Below are positions 19,384-28,654 of a DNA stretch of 64,000 bases, one piece after another. A program made the translations under genes and the position numbers. The DNA comes from Ignavibacterium sp. (GTDB taxonomy: Bacteria > Bacteroidota > Ignavibacteria > Ignavibacteriales > Ignavibacteriaceae): contig JAGXRK010000062.1 of the NCBI GenBank assembly GCA_018335755.1, positions 93,786 to 157,785 of the forward strand, given 5' to 3'. Below the pieces are notes generated by a model. That model was not told where the DNA came from. It saw nothing but the letters and a program-made list of their open reading frames with translations, and did not search any database. Positions within the stretch are counted from its first letter, which is position 1, and each line of letters opens with the position of its first letter.

Positions 19384-20721
19384 TTAAGTAAGAACAACTA
19401 ACTCAATTTGTAACGCTTTAAACTCCGATGCTATAAAGAAGGCTATATTATTCTTGGTCGTAATTTTTTCCCAGAATCTTCCATCTTTGTTAATTTTAAA
19501 ATAATGTGCTTTTTCATTTATTGATATTCCGGAAGGCGGGCGCGCAACGTATTCAATTGTAACACCTTGAATACCAGCCTGATGAACTGCGAATATTTCT
19601 TCGTATGCTGAAATCTTAATATTCTTTGGTAGTTCTGTTATTACTTTCTTTTCGGGCAAATCACCGGTTACAGCAATAAAAAATTGACCTGCAAGGTGGT
19701 TTGGTGATAATTGACCAATGTGAAGCGTATCGGCTTGTTTCCTTAACGGGATTATAATATCTCTTCGTTCCAACGTTTTCTGAACATTAAGCATATTAAT
19801 TATTTCAGTAACCAATTGATCGAATATTTCTGTGAGATGTTTGTGCTCATAGTTAGGGAACTCTCCGGCTTTTACTCCCATATTAGAGTAAGTAGAAAGC
19901 TGCCCTGCAATGTTAAGGAATAGCACGTATAAATTTTCCGGGTGGATGTGTTTAGATGAGTAGTAATAATTTAAGAGAGGAATAATTGAATTAACTGACT
20001 GAAGCATTAAAAGAATTTCAACCTGAATTATTGAAAGTTCGGGTTTTTGAATGCTTGCCTGATTGCGAAGCTCTTTGCTTTTTGAAACCAGAGAGCTTAA
20101 TATTTCGCGAATATGATTTAATAAAACCTCTGATGCTGATATTGAAATGCTGGGAGGAATATATGTTTTATCAAGAGCGTATTTGCCATCTGAGCTGCGT
20201 ATTATTTCACCAATTTTTATAGAGCTAAAGTCATTTAATGATTCATCTCCAAACTTAAACTGAAAATTTGGTTTGCCAACGCCTACCGTTCTAAGATTCA
20301 TTCCGGTGTTATAATCAAGCAAATCAACATTATGAATTGAAAAACGTGTGTTGTTATTTGCAGAATTTTCAATCTGACAATTATTTCCGGCAGTGCTCTC
20401 AATAGGAATGGCAATGAAAACATCAAGTTTTTCAGATGTTGCAGAGAACAATTCTTCAAAAGATCTGCTTTTTGGCAGAGGATCGTTATTAGGCATATTA
20501 AAGGATAAACCATCCGGCATAATACCGGTACAAGCCACTAGTCCAAAATTTCCGCCGGAAAGCGCAGCCAAATCAACCTGAAGTTCTTTTAATCCCCAGT
20601 AATTAGGGTTCAGAGTATTGATTCTTGAATTTAATAAGAACTGATTATACTTATCCGCCTGCTGAAAATGGTGCGGATCAAGCTTCATACCTTCGAACCA
20701 GATAACTTTCTGCATTTTCAT
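19384..20721 (-). CDS. tssK: T6SS baseplate-membrane adaptor TssK
   Basis: The 445-residue TssK (ImpJ/VasE) connects the baseplate to TssL and TssM. It begins QKVIWFEGMKLDPHHFQQADKY, the classical TssK start (W.EGM.L.PQHFQ), and carries the PPSISISASEVL segment in the middle. A gap of 173 bp separates it from tssL. That gap contains short AT-rich inverted repeats (for example TTAATTTAAATTAA near 19302) but no further gene. Confidence 0.94.
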   Translation of the reverse strand: MKMQKVIWFEGMKLDPHHFQQADKYNQFLLNSRINTLNPNYWGLKELQVDLAALSGGNFGLVACTGIMPDGLSFNMPNNDPLPKSRSFEELFSATSEKLDVFIAIPIESTAGNNCQIENSANNNTRFSIHNVDLLDYNTGMNLRTVGVGKPNFQFKFGDESLNDFSSIKIGEIIRSSDGKYALDKTYIPPSISISASEVLLNHIREILSSLVSKSKELRNQASIQKPELSIIQVEILLMLQSVNSIIPLLNYYYSSKHIHPENLYVLFLNIAGQLSTYSNMGVKAGEFPNYEHKHLTEIFDQLVTEIINMLNVQKTLERRDIIIPLRKQADTLHIGQLSPNHLAGQFFIAVTGDLPEKKVITELPKNIKISAYEEIFAVHQAGIQGVTIEYVARPPSGISINEKAHYFKINKDGRFWEKITTKNNIAFFIASEFKALQIELVVLT

Positions 20722-20778
20722 TGTGTTACCAAATTCCCTGATTTGTTAAGTATGTGAAAAAAATATTCCGGCAAAATT

Positions 20779-21222
20779 TTAATTATCAATTACAACAGAT
20801 AATGAATTCTCCAGAACAGTAACTTTAACGTTTCTTAAATCAGAATTAATCGGAATAATCTGTTTCCAGCCATCGGTAGCGGGTGAGTAAAAATCCCCAA
20901 TAATAGCTAAAAAGGCTGCATCACTTTTCAATTCCACATCACTAAAATCCTCTGTTTCATTAGGTACTAATAGTTTTTCAATTTTAGAATTTGGAATAAT
21001 ATCATCACCCAGAAACTCTTCGGGATTTCTCATTATAGATTCAAAGCTTGCGTGACGAAATTTTTCGGCATTTTTCAGTTGATAGATCTTAATAACTACT
21101 GCATTATCATTGTTGCAGTTTTCATTACAATGCAAATTTAGGGTAATTGTTTGAGGTCCACCTCCACAACCGGCTAATTGAAAAGTAAAAAACAAAATAA
21201 ATAATAAGAGTATGTTTTTCAT
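20779..21222 (-). CDS. tssJ: T6SS outer-membrane lipoprotein TssJ
   Basis: The 147-residue protein has a lipoprotein signal (MKNILLLFILFFTFQLAGCGG) with lipobox LAGC and the acylated Cys at residue 19. After it comes a beta-sandwich with the TssJ-like stretch VVIKIYQLKNAEKF, followed by FLAIIGDFYSPATDGWKQII. TssJ anchors the TssM periplasmic tip in the outer membrane. Its presence marks the Proteobacterial-type membrane complex. It lies between the FHA gene and tssK. Confidence 0.9.
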   Translation of the reverse strand: MKNILLLFILFFTFQLAGCGGGPQTITLNLHCNENCNNDNAVVIKIYQLKNAEKFRHASFESIMRNPEEFLGDDIIPNSKIEKLLVPNETEDFSDVELKSDAAFLAIIGDFYSPATDGWKQIIPINSDLRNVKVTVLENSLSVVIDN

Positions 21223-21244
21223 AATATCTCCGGTAATTAAATTT

Positions 21245-22468
21245 CTAATATTCGTTATGTTGTGGTGATGCAGAAATTCTTTTTTGATATCCCTTCATAA
21301 AAGCCGGTCTGAAATATTTTTTTTCTACGTGGTATAAATCGGACATATATTTAGAGTAATTCTCCTTAATAACATCCAGCACTTTTGCTTTTTGCAAAAA
21401 TGGAAGAATCTTCCCAGGATTCAGACCGCCAGCTTGCTGGTTCTTAATCTGCATTTCTTTTTCAATAGTAACCGGATCCAGACTCTGCAATAGACCTTTG
21501 CTGCCCTCAGTAATAGAAGTCCGGTATCCTTCAAGCAATCCAATCTGGTGTGTCATCAGCTTTTGAGTTTCTTCTTTCAGCAAAGCAATTCTTTTCTGCT
21601 CCTCTTCAGGTGATATATCCGGTGTAAAAAGGAATTCCTTTAACTCTTTTAATGAACCGACAGGCATTGTATGGTAAATAGTAACACCAAAAAATTCCTG
21701 TCTGAATTGTAGAAAGCCCTGGATTAAAGAAGCAAATGTTTCAATAAGTATTTCTGAAACATTGGAAAAATGTGAAGAGAAGACAAAATCAGGCGACAAT
21801 GCGGCAGAATCAGATTGTTTGGTTTGACGGATAAATGATTGTTGTTCCTGTTTTGGCGTTTCTTTAATCTTAATCTCACTTTTAATTTCGGGTTGCTGCG
21901 GAATAATTTTTCGAGGTCGATCCAGGTAATGCTCCGAAAAATACTCAGCAAGCATTTTACCAACATCATTTTTTTCAAAAGAACTGAAAGATTGCAAGAT
22001 AGATAATCTTAACATATCTGACTTACCAGGAGTATCATCAAAAGTATATTTAACTGAAAGATTCTGGATACTTTCTAAAATAGACGATACATCGCCGGCA
22101 AAGGGACTTGAGAACACCATTGTTTTCTGGTCGTCATCAAAAACCTGCTCTTTTTCCTGTACAAGTTCAACAATTAATTCATACTCGCCGATTTTGATTA
22201 CATCACCGGATTTAATAGCATTCTCTTCATTTGGTATAACTCTCTCCCCGTTTAAAAAGGAGAAATTAGCTGACTCCAGATCAACTACCTGAAGTATTCC
22301 TTCGGTGTTAACGATTTTTGCGTGTTTTCTTGAGACTACTTTAAATGGATCAGGAAGAATAACATCATTTTTTTCTTCACGTCCAATAAAAACCGGGAAC
22401 CTGTTAAAACTAAGTTTTTCAGAATAGTTCGGTTCTGATTTTTTGGTAACAGTAAATTCCAGAATCAT
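21245..22468 (-). CDS. FHA-domain T6SS protein (TagH/Fha-like)
   Basis: The 407-residue protein has an N-terminal FHA domain (about 1-105) with the phosphothreonine-binding pattern GREEKNDVILPDP, SRKHAKI and SFLNGERV. A charged linker follows (about 180-230). The C-terminal ~170 residues match the T6SS-associated tail of TagH/Fha proteins, including the LGSLKEL and SLDPVTIEKEM segments. It heads the T6SS gene array with an open 441-bp upstream region, so it is probably the first gene of the operon. FHA proteins relay threonine phosphorylation to T6SS assembly, but no kinase gene is in view. Confidence 0.85.
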   Translation of the reverse strand: MILEFTVTKKSEPNYSEKLSFNRFPVFIGREEKNDVILPDPFKVVSRKHAKIVNTEGILQVVDLESANFSFLNGERVIPNEENAIKSGDVIKIGEYELIVELVQEKEQVFDDDQKTMVFSSPFAGDVSSILESIQNLSVKYTFDDTPGKSDMLRLSILQSFSSFEKNDVGKMLAEYFSEHYLDRPRKIIPQQPEIKSEIKIKETPKQEQQSFIRQTKQSDSAALSPDFVFSSHFSNVSEILIETFASLIQGFLQFRQEFFGVTIYHTMPVGSLKELKEFLFTPDISPEEEQKRIALLKEETQKLMTHQIGLLEGYRTSITEGSKGLLQSLDPVTIEKEMQIKNQQAGGLNPGKILPFLQKAKVLDVIKENYSKYMSDLYHVEKKYFRPAFMKGYQKRISASPQHNEY

Positions 22469-22909
22469 ATATTGCCATCGATTTGATTATAAAAAGAATT
22501 AGAATTGGGTTGGATATAGCTTCGCCACGTGAGTCACATATTTGAGATTCCAAATAACCTTCAATTAATTACAAACTACTGCTTAACAGTTTTATTAATA
22601 AATAAAATCATTAAAAAATATTCGGATAGTGTGACATTCATTGCATCAATCGAAAACCATATTTTATAGAACTTCCTCTATACCAAGTTAAAAAAAGTCT
22701 TTATAATATTCCAATAGTTCAGGTTAACTATTATTATAATTTTTGGAATGTGCTGTAGGGATGGTTTGGCAAAACTAATTGCTTAAAATAACTGTTGATA
22801 ATTATAAAGTTATATTTAAGAGGTAAAGCGGTAACCTTTCATATTCGTTTCGTATTGTTTATGATTTACACCATTATATAGTGTTGCTACAATAATCTAC
22901 TATAATACT
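22469..22909. other. 441-bp intergenic region upstream of the T6SS array
   Basis: This AT-rich stretch holds no credible gene. It must contain the promoter for the minus-strand T6SS genes and the 3' end of the neighbouring sugar-dehydrogenase gene. I looked for a -24/-12 sigma-54 pattern and a Bacteroidota TTTG / TAnnTTTG pair near the FHA start and found no convincing match. The FHA start has no obvious Shine-Dalgarno. Confidence 0.5.
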
Positions 22910-24058
22910 TCACTCACGAGAAACAAATCTATACAACTTTCCGCTGTTGTGATCAGCAAAGTAAAGCTCGTCGTTTTCATCAGCTCCGAAAGTAGATATT
23001 AAGTAATTTGTTTTTGTAAGAAGACTGTTAGTTACAATTCCATTTTTATACTCAAGCGTCCATATTTTTCCAACCACATAATCTGCATAAATATATTTGC
23101 CTTTTAACCCCGGTGCAGATCTACCGTTATAAACAAATCCACCCGTTATTGAATACCCGCCTGTGTCATCATGACCGTATTCCCAGATTGGAAAGACTAA
23201 TCCTGTTGTATCACAATTTGCCGGTGGATTAAAACAGTGATTACCTTCCATTATTCTCCAGCCGTAGTTTTTGCCTTTTTCAATTAAGTTGATTTCTTCC
23301 CACTGATTCTGACCAACATCTGCAGCCCAGAGCCGGTTCTGCTCATCAAAACTAAATCGCCAGACATTTCTTAAGCCATAAGCATATATCTCTTCCTTGA
23401 AGCCTTCGTTATTATCCCTGAACGGGTTATCGTTTGGTATAGCATAATTTCTTCCATCCGCAGTATTATCAACATCTATTCTAAGCAGACTTCCAAGAAG
23501 CATTGTTAAATCCTGTCCTGCATTAAGCGGATCGCCGCCGGAACCGCCGTCACCAAGAGATATATATAAATAGCCATCCGGACCAAAAGAAATCTGTCCG
23601 CCATTATGATTAGCGTAAGGCTGTTCTACTTCAAGTAAAATCTCTTCACTTTGCGGATCAGCTTTAGACGGATCATTTGCCGAAACCCTGAATCTGGAAA
23701 TAACCGTTCTTCGGGCATTGCTTGTTGTATAATCAAGGTAGAAATATCCATTATCTCTATAGTTTGGATGAAAGGCTAAGCCTAAAAGTCCCTGCTCCCC
23801 GCCGAAGAGTACCTTGCCCCGGATATCAAGGAAAACTTCTTTTTCTTTTGTACTATGATCATTATTAAAAACATAAATTATTCCAGGCTGGGAAAGAACA
23901 AAAAGTCTATTAGTTCCGTCATTTGGCGATTGTATATCCACTGGCTGTTCAAAGGAAAGGTTTGGAAAAGCTTCTTCAAATATGATATCATAGGTTCTTT
24001 CCTGTGAGTTGCAGGAAATTAGAAATACAAGTAAAGTTAATACGGTTAATAATTTCAT
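22910..24058 (-). CDS. Lipoprotein PQQ-type sugar dehydrogenase (glucose/sorbosone family)
   Basis: The 382-residue protein has a lipoprotein signal ending LVFLISCNSQ and then a six-bladed propeller of the soluble glucose/sorbosone dehydrogenase family. Typical motifs are GGEQGLLGLAFHPNY, NHNGGQISFGPDGYLYISLGDGG, YAYGLRNVWRFSFD and WAADVGQNQWEEIN. It probably oxidises a sugar or polyol in the periplasm with PQQ, although many homologues have no proven substrate. It is monocistronic, with divergent and unrelated neighbours. Confidence 0.88.
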   Translation of the reverse strand: MKLLTVLTLLVFLISCNSQERTYDIIFEEAFPNLSFEQPVDIQSPNDGTNRLFVLSQPGIIYVFNNDHSTKEKEVFLDIRGKVLFGGEQGLLGLAFHPNYRDNGYFYLDYTTSNARRTVISRFRVSANDPSKADPQSEEILLEVEQPYANHNGGQISFGPDGYLYISLGDGGSGGDPLNAGQDLTMLLGSLLRIDVDNTADGRNYAIPNDNPFRDNNEGFKEEIYAYGLRNVWRFSFDEQNRLWAADVGQNQWEEINLIEKGKNYGWRIMEGNHCFNPPANCDTTGLVFPIWEYGHDDTGGYSITGGFVYNGRSAPGLKGKYIYADYVVGKIWTLEYKNGIVTNSLLTKTNYLISTFGADENDELYFADHNSGKLYRFVSRE

Positions 24059-24171
24059 TTTATAAATCCGGTTTTTGTTGAACTAATATAGAAATTTACC
24101 TGAAAAAATTCGTGGTATTTTATTTTTTTATTTTAATATATTTCAGATACTTCGATAAATAAAATCATAAA

Positions 24172-24669
24172 ATGAAAACATTATTTTTTATTTTTTTCTC
24201 AACGCTGATATACGGACAAAATCAGCATTTAACTGCAATTGATTTCGACTATCTTAACTATACACGGCAGGAAATTGAAAATGCATATTCAGCTCACAGC
24301 GGATTCTGGATTGTAAAAGATGAACCGGGATTAATAATCTACCAGGGAGGCGACTATTTTATAAATTGGCCCCTGCAAACAACTAAATACTTTTTTGAAG
24401 ATAACGACAGTTTATATCAGATTGTACTTACACTTGCCGATACCACCATCAATGAAGCTTTCCTTTTCCCGGAAGTTCTTATGACTTTCAGAAACTGGTT
24501 CGGGGATGAATTAGACTATAACGAAAATGAAGATGGTTCCAGAACTTACTACTGGTATTTTGGTGAAGAGATGAAAGAAGCCGAGGCAATGATGAGCCTC
24601 AGCAAGAATTTAAGGAAACGGACTGCATCTCAAATAATGCAGGTTAATTTAAGAAGAGAGAAAAAGTAA
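24172..24669 (+). CDS. Secreted protein of unknown function
   Basis: A 165-residue protein with a clear signal peptide (MKTLFFIFFSTLIYGQ) and a mature part rich in aromatic and acidic residues (DYNENEDGSRTYYWYFGEEM). I do not recognise a family. It is divergent from the sugar-dehydrogenase gene, with 113 bp between them that would contain both promoters. Likely periplasmic. Confidence 0.75.
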   Translation: MKTLFFIFFSTLIYGQNQHLTAIDFDYLNYTRQEIENAYSAHSGFWIVKDEPGLIIYQGGDYFINWPLQTTKYFFEDNDSLYQIVLTLADTTINEAFLFPEVLMTFRNWFGDELDYNENEDGSRTYYWYFGEEMKEAEAMMSLSKNLRKRTASQIMQVNLRREKK

Positions 24670-24766
24670 AACTCAGATTAGCTCCCCGGATCGCAGCCAA
24701 TGGTGAAAGACATAGTAACACTCCTAATTAGTTGTTAGTATATCTTTCTTATACCGGAAAGAGAAG

Positions 24767-25216
24767 TTACTTTTTCATAAAATCAAAAGCGCCTTTTCTT
24801 AGATTAATTCCATATTCTAAATAGGCCTTTAGAGAAGCAAGAAAATTTGCCCAGCCTTCCGTGTTTCCTTTCAACCACTTAATACCGGCTTCATTATTTT
24901 CCATACTCTTTTCAGTTATCATTACAAGTGTAGAATCATTATCTGCGGATGTAAGATTAATTTCAACAAGAAGTTCATTGCCGTCTGTATCCCAGTAGAA
25001 CGATATATATTTATCTTTCTCGACCTTATCTATACGAACAGGAAACTCCTCGTCAAATTCAGGGAATTTCCAGAACAGCTTTTTACCTTCCTCCATCCTG
25101 CCCGAACTTTTTGAAATAAAATAATTACTCATTTTATCAGGATCAGCAATAGCTTCGAAAACTTCCCGGACTGACTTTTGAATCTGCAGAGCGACCTTAA
25201 TTTCAAGTGTTGTCAT
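24767..25216 (-). CDS. SRPBCC/AHSA1-type domain protein
   Basis: The 149-residue single-domain protein has the START-like AHSA1 pattern: VREVFEAIADPDKMSNYFISKSSGRMEEG near the start, then WKFPEFDEEFPVRIDKV, and a C-terminal WLKGNTEGWANFLASLKAYLEYG helix. Members bind hydrophobic ligands in a deep cavity; the ligand cannot be told from sequence. It ends 97 bp from the secreted-protein gene, tail to tail. Confidence 0.88.
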   Translation of the reverse strand: MTTLEIKVALQIQKSVREVFEAIADPDKMSNYFISKSSGRMEEGKKLFWKFPEFDEEFPVRIDKVEKDKYISFYWDTDGNELLVEINLTSADNDSTLVMITEKSMENNEAGIKWLKGNTEGWANFLASLKAYLEYGINLRKGAFDFMKK

Positions 25217-25281
25217 ATCATCCGTTCTTTTTATTTAGTAATATGAATGCATAAACATTTTAAATGTATGATAATAGATCT

Positions 25282-26298
25282 TTACTTTATCTCTTCTCTG
25301 CCATCAGAGTATTTCGCAAACCTGCCCATCTTTAGTGAATGAACGTTATCAAACCTTGACCACGGCCAGCCGCCAAACTGTGTTTTACGATAATCATTAA
25401 ACGCATCTTGTATCTCTGCAGCACTATTCATTACAAAAGGACCGTGCTGAACTACTTGTTCATTGATTGGCTGTCCCTGCAGTAAAAGCAGATAAGCATC
25501 TTTATCACCGTTTTCAATAATCACCTCCTGATCTGCCAGCAGATCAACAGAATGATAATTCTCTATTCTAATCCCGGTGATGTTGATGCTTGAACCTCTA
25601 TAAAAATAAAGTGACCGGTTTACTTCAAGCGATGCGGCTGGAATAGTCCACTGAGCATTTGCTTCCATCCTGATTAACCAGATTCCAACTTCATTAGCTG
25701 GATCATTTGCCCAGGAATCGGGGGCAGGATTCGGGGCTGATACTTCAGCTACTTTGCCTGCAATAACGGTTACTTCTGTCTGTTTCCCATTTTTGTCTTT
25801 CACTTTAACCACGGGTATATTTTCTGCCCAGAGCATTGAAAAATAAGCCTGTGCAAACTTCTTAGCTTTTGGAAGATTTAGCCAAATCTGAAATAGCTCT
25901 AATTGATTGGGATTGTTTTTATCCAGAAGCGGAAACATTTCAGAATGCTGCAGTCCTGATCCGGCAGTCATCCATTGAACATCTCCATTGCCATATCTCC
26001 CCGCAGCTCCGTGTGAATCAGAATGATCAACAAAACCATTTAGCACTACAGTCACGGTTTCAAAACCTCTGTGTGGATGTGCCGGAAATCCCGGAATAGT
26101 TTCTCCATGGTACATTCGCCAGCCGTCCTTGGTTGTAAAATCCTGTCCGAGGTTTCTGCCTTCTAATAAAGCATCCGGACCTAGTTGATCATTACCTTTT
26201 GGATAATTATCAAGATGATGAACGCAGAATAAAAACGGGTCTTTGGTTTCCCAGGTAAATCCCAGTGGTTTAATGTTGGTTATTAGTTTGTTATACAT
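25282..26298 (-). CDS. Pirin-family cupin protein
   Basis: The 338-residue bicupin has the pirin metal motif HPHRGFETVTVVLNGFVDHSDSHG (about 75-98) and GDVQWMTAGSGLQHSEMFP, which supply the His and Glu ligands. The C-terminal PFVMNSAAEIQDAFNDYRKTQFGGWPW is also standard. Pirins include quercetin 2,3-dioxygenases and regulatory proteins, so the reaction is unknown. It is longer than the usual ~290 residues because of inserts in the second cupin. Confidence 0.9.
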   Translation of the reverse strand: MYNKLITNIKPLGFTWETKDPFLFCVHHLDNYPKGNDQLGPDALLEGRNLGQDFTTKDGWRMYHGETIPGFPAHPHRGFETVTVVLNGFVDHSDSHGAAGRYGNGDVQWMTAGSGLQHSEMFPLLDKNNPNQLELFQIWLNLPKAKKFAQAYFSMLWAENIPVVKVKDKNGKQTEVTVIAGKVAEVSAPNPAPDSWANDPANEVGIWLIRMEANAQWTIPAASLEVNRSLYFYRGSSINITGIRIENYHSVDLLADQEVIIENGDKDAYLLLLQGQPINEQVVQHGPFVMNSAAEIQDAFNDYRKTQFGGWPWSRFDNVHSLKMGRFAKYSDGREEIK

Positions 26299-26642
26299 TT
26301 TAGTTCTCCATTCTCAAATTGACTTAAATAACTAGCATAATTTATCCAAAGACAATGTCAGCTTCAAGAATTTAAGAGAATTAATGTAATTATAAAAAAT
26401 AAACTATCACTACAAGCAGGGCGTAATCTTTAAGGGATTCAGTAGCCGGTGGGGGAACCTGGCTCAGGAGGTTGTATGATACGCCGGTGAGGTAAGTGGA
26501 GAGCTGTAAAGTTTAAGTGTATTCGTAGTAGAAGATTACATTGCACTTTCCTATTAAAATACAATTACTTTGATGCGAGGTATAGCACTCATATATGCTA
26601 AAACCCCCGCCATTACTTAAACTCGATGTTAGCACAATTTTT
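26299..26642. other. 344-bp intergenic region with structured-looking segment
   Basis: No open frame of note. The part from about 26440 to 26510 is locally GC-rich (AGCCGGTGGGGGAACCTGG and GTATGATACGCCGGTGAGG) in AT-rich surroundings. The part at 26590-26635 reads on the minus strand as GCTAACATCGAG followed by TAATGGCGGGGG, a style of repeat seen between accessory genes in Bacteroidota. I suspect a remnant of a mobile or cassette-like element but cannot name it. Confidence 0.35.
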
Positions 26643-27485
26643 TCACTTTAGCCGTGCTTCTTCTAAATATGGTAAAGGTGAAATAAGTTCAAATTCCCGG
26701 GATGTATCAAAAAACAGATTTAACAGATTCAGATGTTCACTGCCAATAATGAATAAAATTCTATCTTCACTATTGTACTGAATTCTTTGAATATTGCGTA
26801 ATATTCTAAGATTTCTGTTATACCATCTTCCGGATTCGAAATCCACTCCCGTAAAATCGCCCGGCTGTTCTTCGTATTTGAAAGGATGTAATAAATAAAC
26901 GGCTAATCTTTCCTTTATATACTCTGGTCTGTTTCTTTCATACAATTCATCGATTATACTATTTACTTTACCTGCGAAATCAGAAAGCCCATAAATTGTA
27001 TCTCCTGAATGCAAATAATAATCTTCAAATTTGGATAACCTGACACTATCATTAAAAATTGCATCGATATTTTCGTAATGTCTTCCCCAATCATCAACAT
27101 AGTAGATCTTGTCCAGATTCAAGTGCTTACCAATCCTGAATCCTAATTGATGAATTTCATTTTTCCCCAAGGCAAATCTATCTGCTTTGTATTGTAAGTA
27201 AAGAGAGTCGATTACAGGCTGGTTGTCGGGAGTCCATTCTACTGCAATGATAGTAGGATTAAAGTCAGAAATAGCCCTTGAAATTGCAATGATTTCGGAC
27301 TGATATGGTTCTTCAAGAACAGATATTTTGTCTTTGTCGACAGCTTTAACTGCATCTAAATTGGGATATGCAAAATGAAAGACACCCAGAGTCATTATTT
27401 TTGTTTGAGGTGGGATATCTTTGGATTGTCCAAATGTGCTGTTACTAATGAATAGACTACACAATAAAATTAATAATACTCTCAT
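26643..27485 (-). CDS. DUF5694-like secreted protein
   Basis: The 280-residue protein has a signal peptide (MRVLLILLCSLFISNSTFGQ), followed by IMTLGVFHFAYPNLD, then a FNPTIIAVEWTPDNQP segment and a C-terminal ILFIIGSEHLNLLNLFF. This pattern (GxFH, xVE, GxxH) resembles the DUF5694/TraB-like fold that includes TIKI-type metalloproteases. No activity is proven for the family. A member of the local repeat family lies 46 bp upstream of its start. Confidence 0.75.
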   Translation of the reverse strand: MRVLLILLCSLFISNSTFGQSKDIPPQTKIMTLGVFHFAYPNLDAVKAVDKDKISVLEEPYQSEIIAISRAISDFNPTIIAVEWTPDNQPVIDSLYLQYKADRFALGKNEIHQLGFRIGKHLNLDKIYYVDDWGRHYENIDAIFNDSVRLSKFEDYYLHSGDTIYGLSDFAGKVNSIIDELYERNRPEYIKERLAVYLLHPFKYEEQPGDFTGVDFESGRWYNRNLRILRNIQRIQYNSEDRILFIIGSEHLNLLNLFFDTSREFELISPLPYLEEARLK

Positions 27486-27530
27486 ATTGTTTAATGATTG
27501 TTTATAATGAAGGTTAAGATAATTCTTTAA

Positions 27531-27606
27531 GCATCATGCAATAACCCCTATTAAGAGATTAATCACGCAACAGATTATTTCCGAACAATCGTTAAAATAT
27601 TCCTGC
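27531..27606. repeat. Dispersed upstream repeat, copy 1
   Basis: This segment matches copies 2 and 3 (29976-30092 and 32448-32533). Shared blocks are GCATCATGCAATAACC at the left, CGCAACAGATTATTTCCG in the middle and the core CCGAACAATCGTTAAAATAT. It lies 46 bp upstream of the start of the minus-strand DUF5694-like gene. The core is an imperfect GAAC-N4-GTTC palindrome. Confidence 0.65.
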
Positions 27607-27689
27607 TATAGTTCCAAGCCCTAAAGGCAATATTATGGATACAATTAGTTTAATAATTAGCGATCTTTTTATTAGTAATTATATTTTCT

Positions 27690-28439
27690 TTATTTCAAAA
27701 AAGTATATGATAAACCCACAGAAGCATAATGGAATAATGAAAAATTATAAACTTCATCATTATCAGCTCCACCTTCCAAAATACGGTATCCTACCTGTAT
27801 TTTTAAGTTGTCAGAAAACTTATATATAGCAGCAATCAGAACATCTTCGGCTCTCCCTTGAGGAGCAGCAAGTGCATCGCCATCTAAAAGGATACCAAAC
27901 TTATCATCAATTTTCCACAAAAGCCTGAAATTTATAAGTGGTACAAATCCTACGTTAGTTTTCTGCGATACTAATTGATTCGAGGAAATTGCAATTTTAG
28001 CATCTCTGATTTTTGCAGTAACCCCTAGGCCAAACTCAAGCTTGGGTTTTTGGACAAAATCGTAGCGGTATGTCAATCTGTATGAATTGAATTTATAAGT
28101 ATTGGTAAGCTGAGCGTTTGCATTAAATAATTCTCCTTCGAAGAAAATGTCATTAGGCACAATGCCTCGTGATTTAGTTTCAAGCGGAGCATATAAAATT
28201 GAAAGTGAGTGACGCGATTTTATTATGTAACTTGCTCTTAACCGATAAAATATATTTGTTTCGGTTTTCAAATCATCTGTTAGAGAAAAAAGAGTTCCCT
28301 GATCTCCAGGAATACGAACATCATTATACCCATTAAAAACAGCGCCAGTTTCTAAATCAATAATTGCCTGAGCTTTCACTGATATTGGTTGAAATAATGT
28401 CAGGAATAGAATAAAAATAGAATAAGTTAAAGATTTCAT
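27690..28439 (-). CDS. Outer-membrane beta-barrel-like protein, unknown
   Basis: The 249-residue protein has a signal peptide ending QPISVKAQA. The rest alternates polar and hydrophobic residues as expected of about 8-10 barrel strands (YRLRASYIIKSRHSLSILYAPL, FEFGLGVTAKIRDAKI) and ends in an aromatic strand SVGLSYTFLK. I do not recognise a specific family. It is probably a small porin-like outer-membrane protein. Confidence 0.7.
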   Translation of the reverse strand: MKSLTYSIFILFLTLFQPISVKAQAIIDLETGAVFNGYNDVRIPGDQGTLFSLTDDLKTETNIFYRLRASYIIKSRHSLSILYAPLETKSRGIVPNDIFFEGELFNANAQLTNTYKFNSYRLTYRYDFVQKPKLEFGLGVTAKIRDAKIAISSNQLVSQKTNVGFVPLINFRLLWKIDDKFGILLDGDALAAPQGRAEDVLIAAIYKFSDNLKIQVGYRILEGGADNDEVYNFSLFHYASVGLSYTFLK

Positions 28440-28544
28440 ATTTATTATTTTATGGTTACAAGTTTATATTTAATTGTCAATTTTTTCAGGCTTGCGTACA
28501 AAGTTTAACGCTATGACCAGTAGAGAAATCGGAGATGCGTACCT

Positions 28545-28576
28545 ATCACCCGAAATGAAAAGTTGATATGGGTGAT
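28545..28576. repeat. Hairpin ATCACCC/GGGTGAT in intergenic region
   Basis: A perfect 7-bp stem (28545-28551 with 28570-28576) lies in the 215-bp gap left of the CPBP protease gene. The gap also has a GTTTAACGC motif (28503) and GGTTATCGCGTGTGTTGTG near 28605. This looks like a structured spacer downstream of a minus-strand accessory gene, comparable in form to a recombination or cassette site, but it does not satisfy attC core rules at both ends. Confidence 0.4.
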
Positions 28577-28654
28577 GACCTTCGCAAACCCCTGAAACCC
28601 TTATTGGTTATCGCGTGTGTTGTGTGCTGTGTTTTTTTATCAATTCACTTATTA

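Noticed and set aside
22469..22600. Sigma-54 promoter for the T6SS
   Set aside because: No GG-N10-GC pair in a good context.
28500..28620. Integron attC site
   Set aside because: A GTTTAAC core exists on one side but the opposite core does not match, and the pairing is direct, not inverted.
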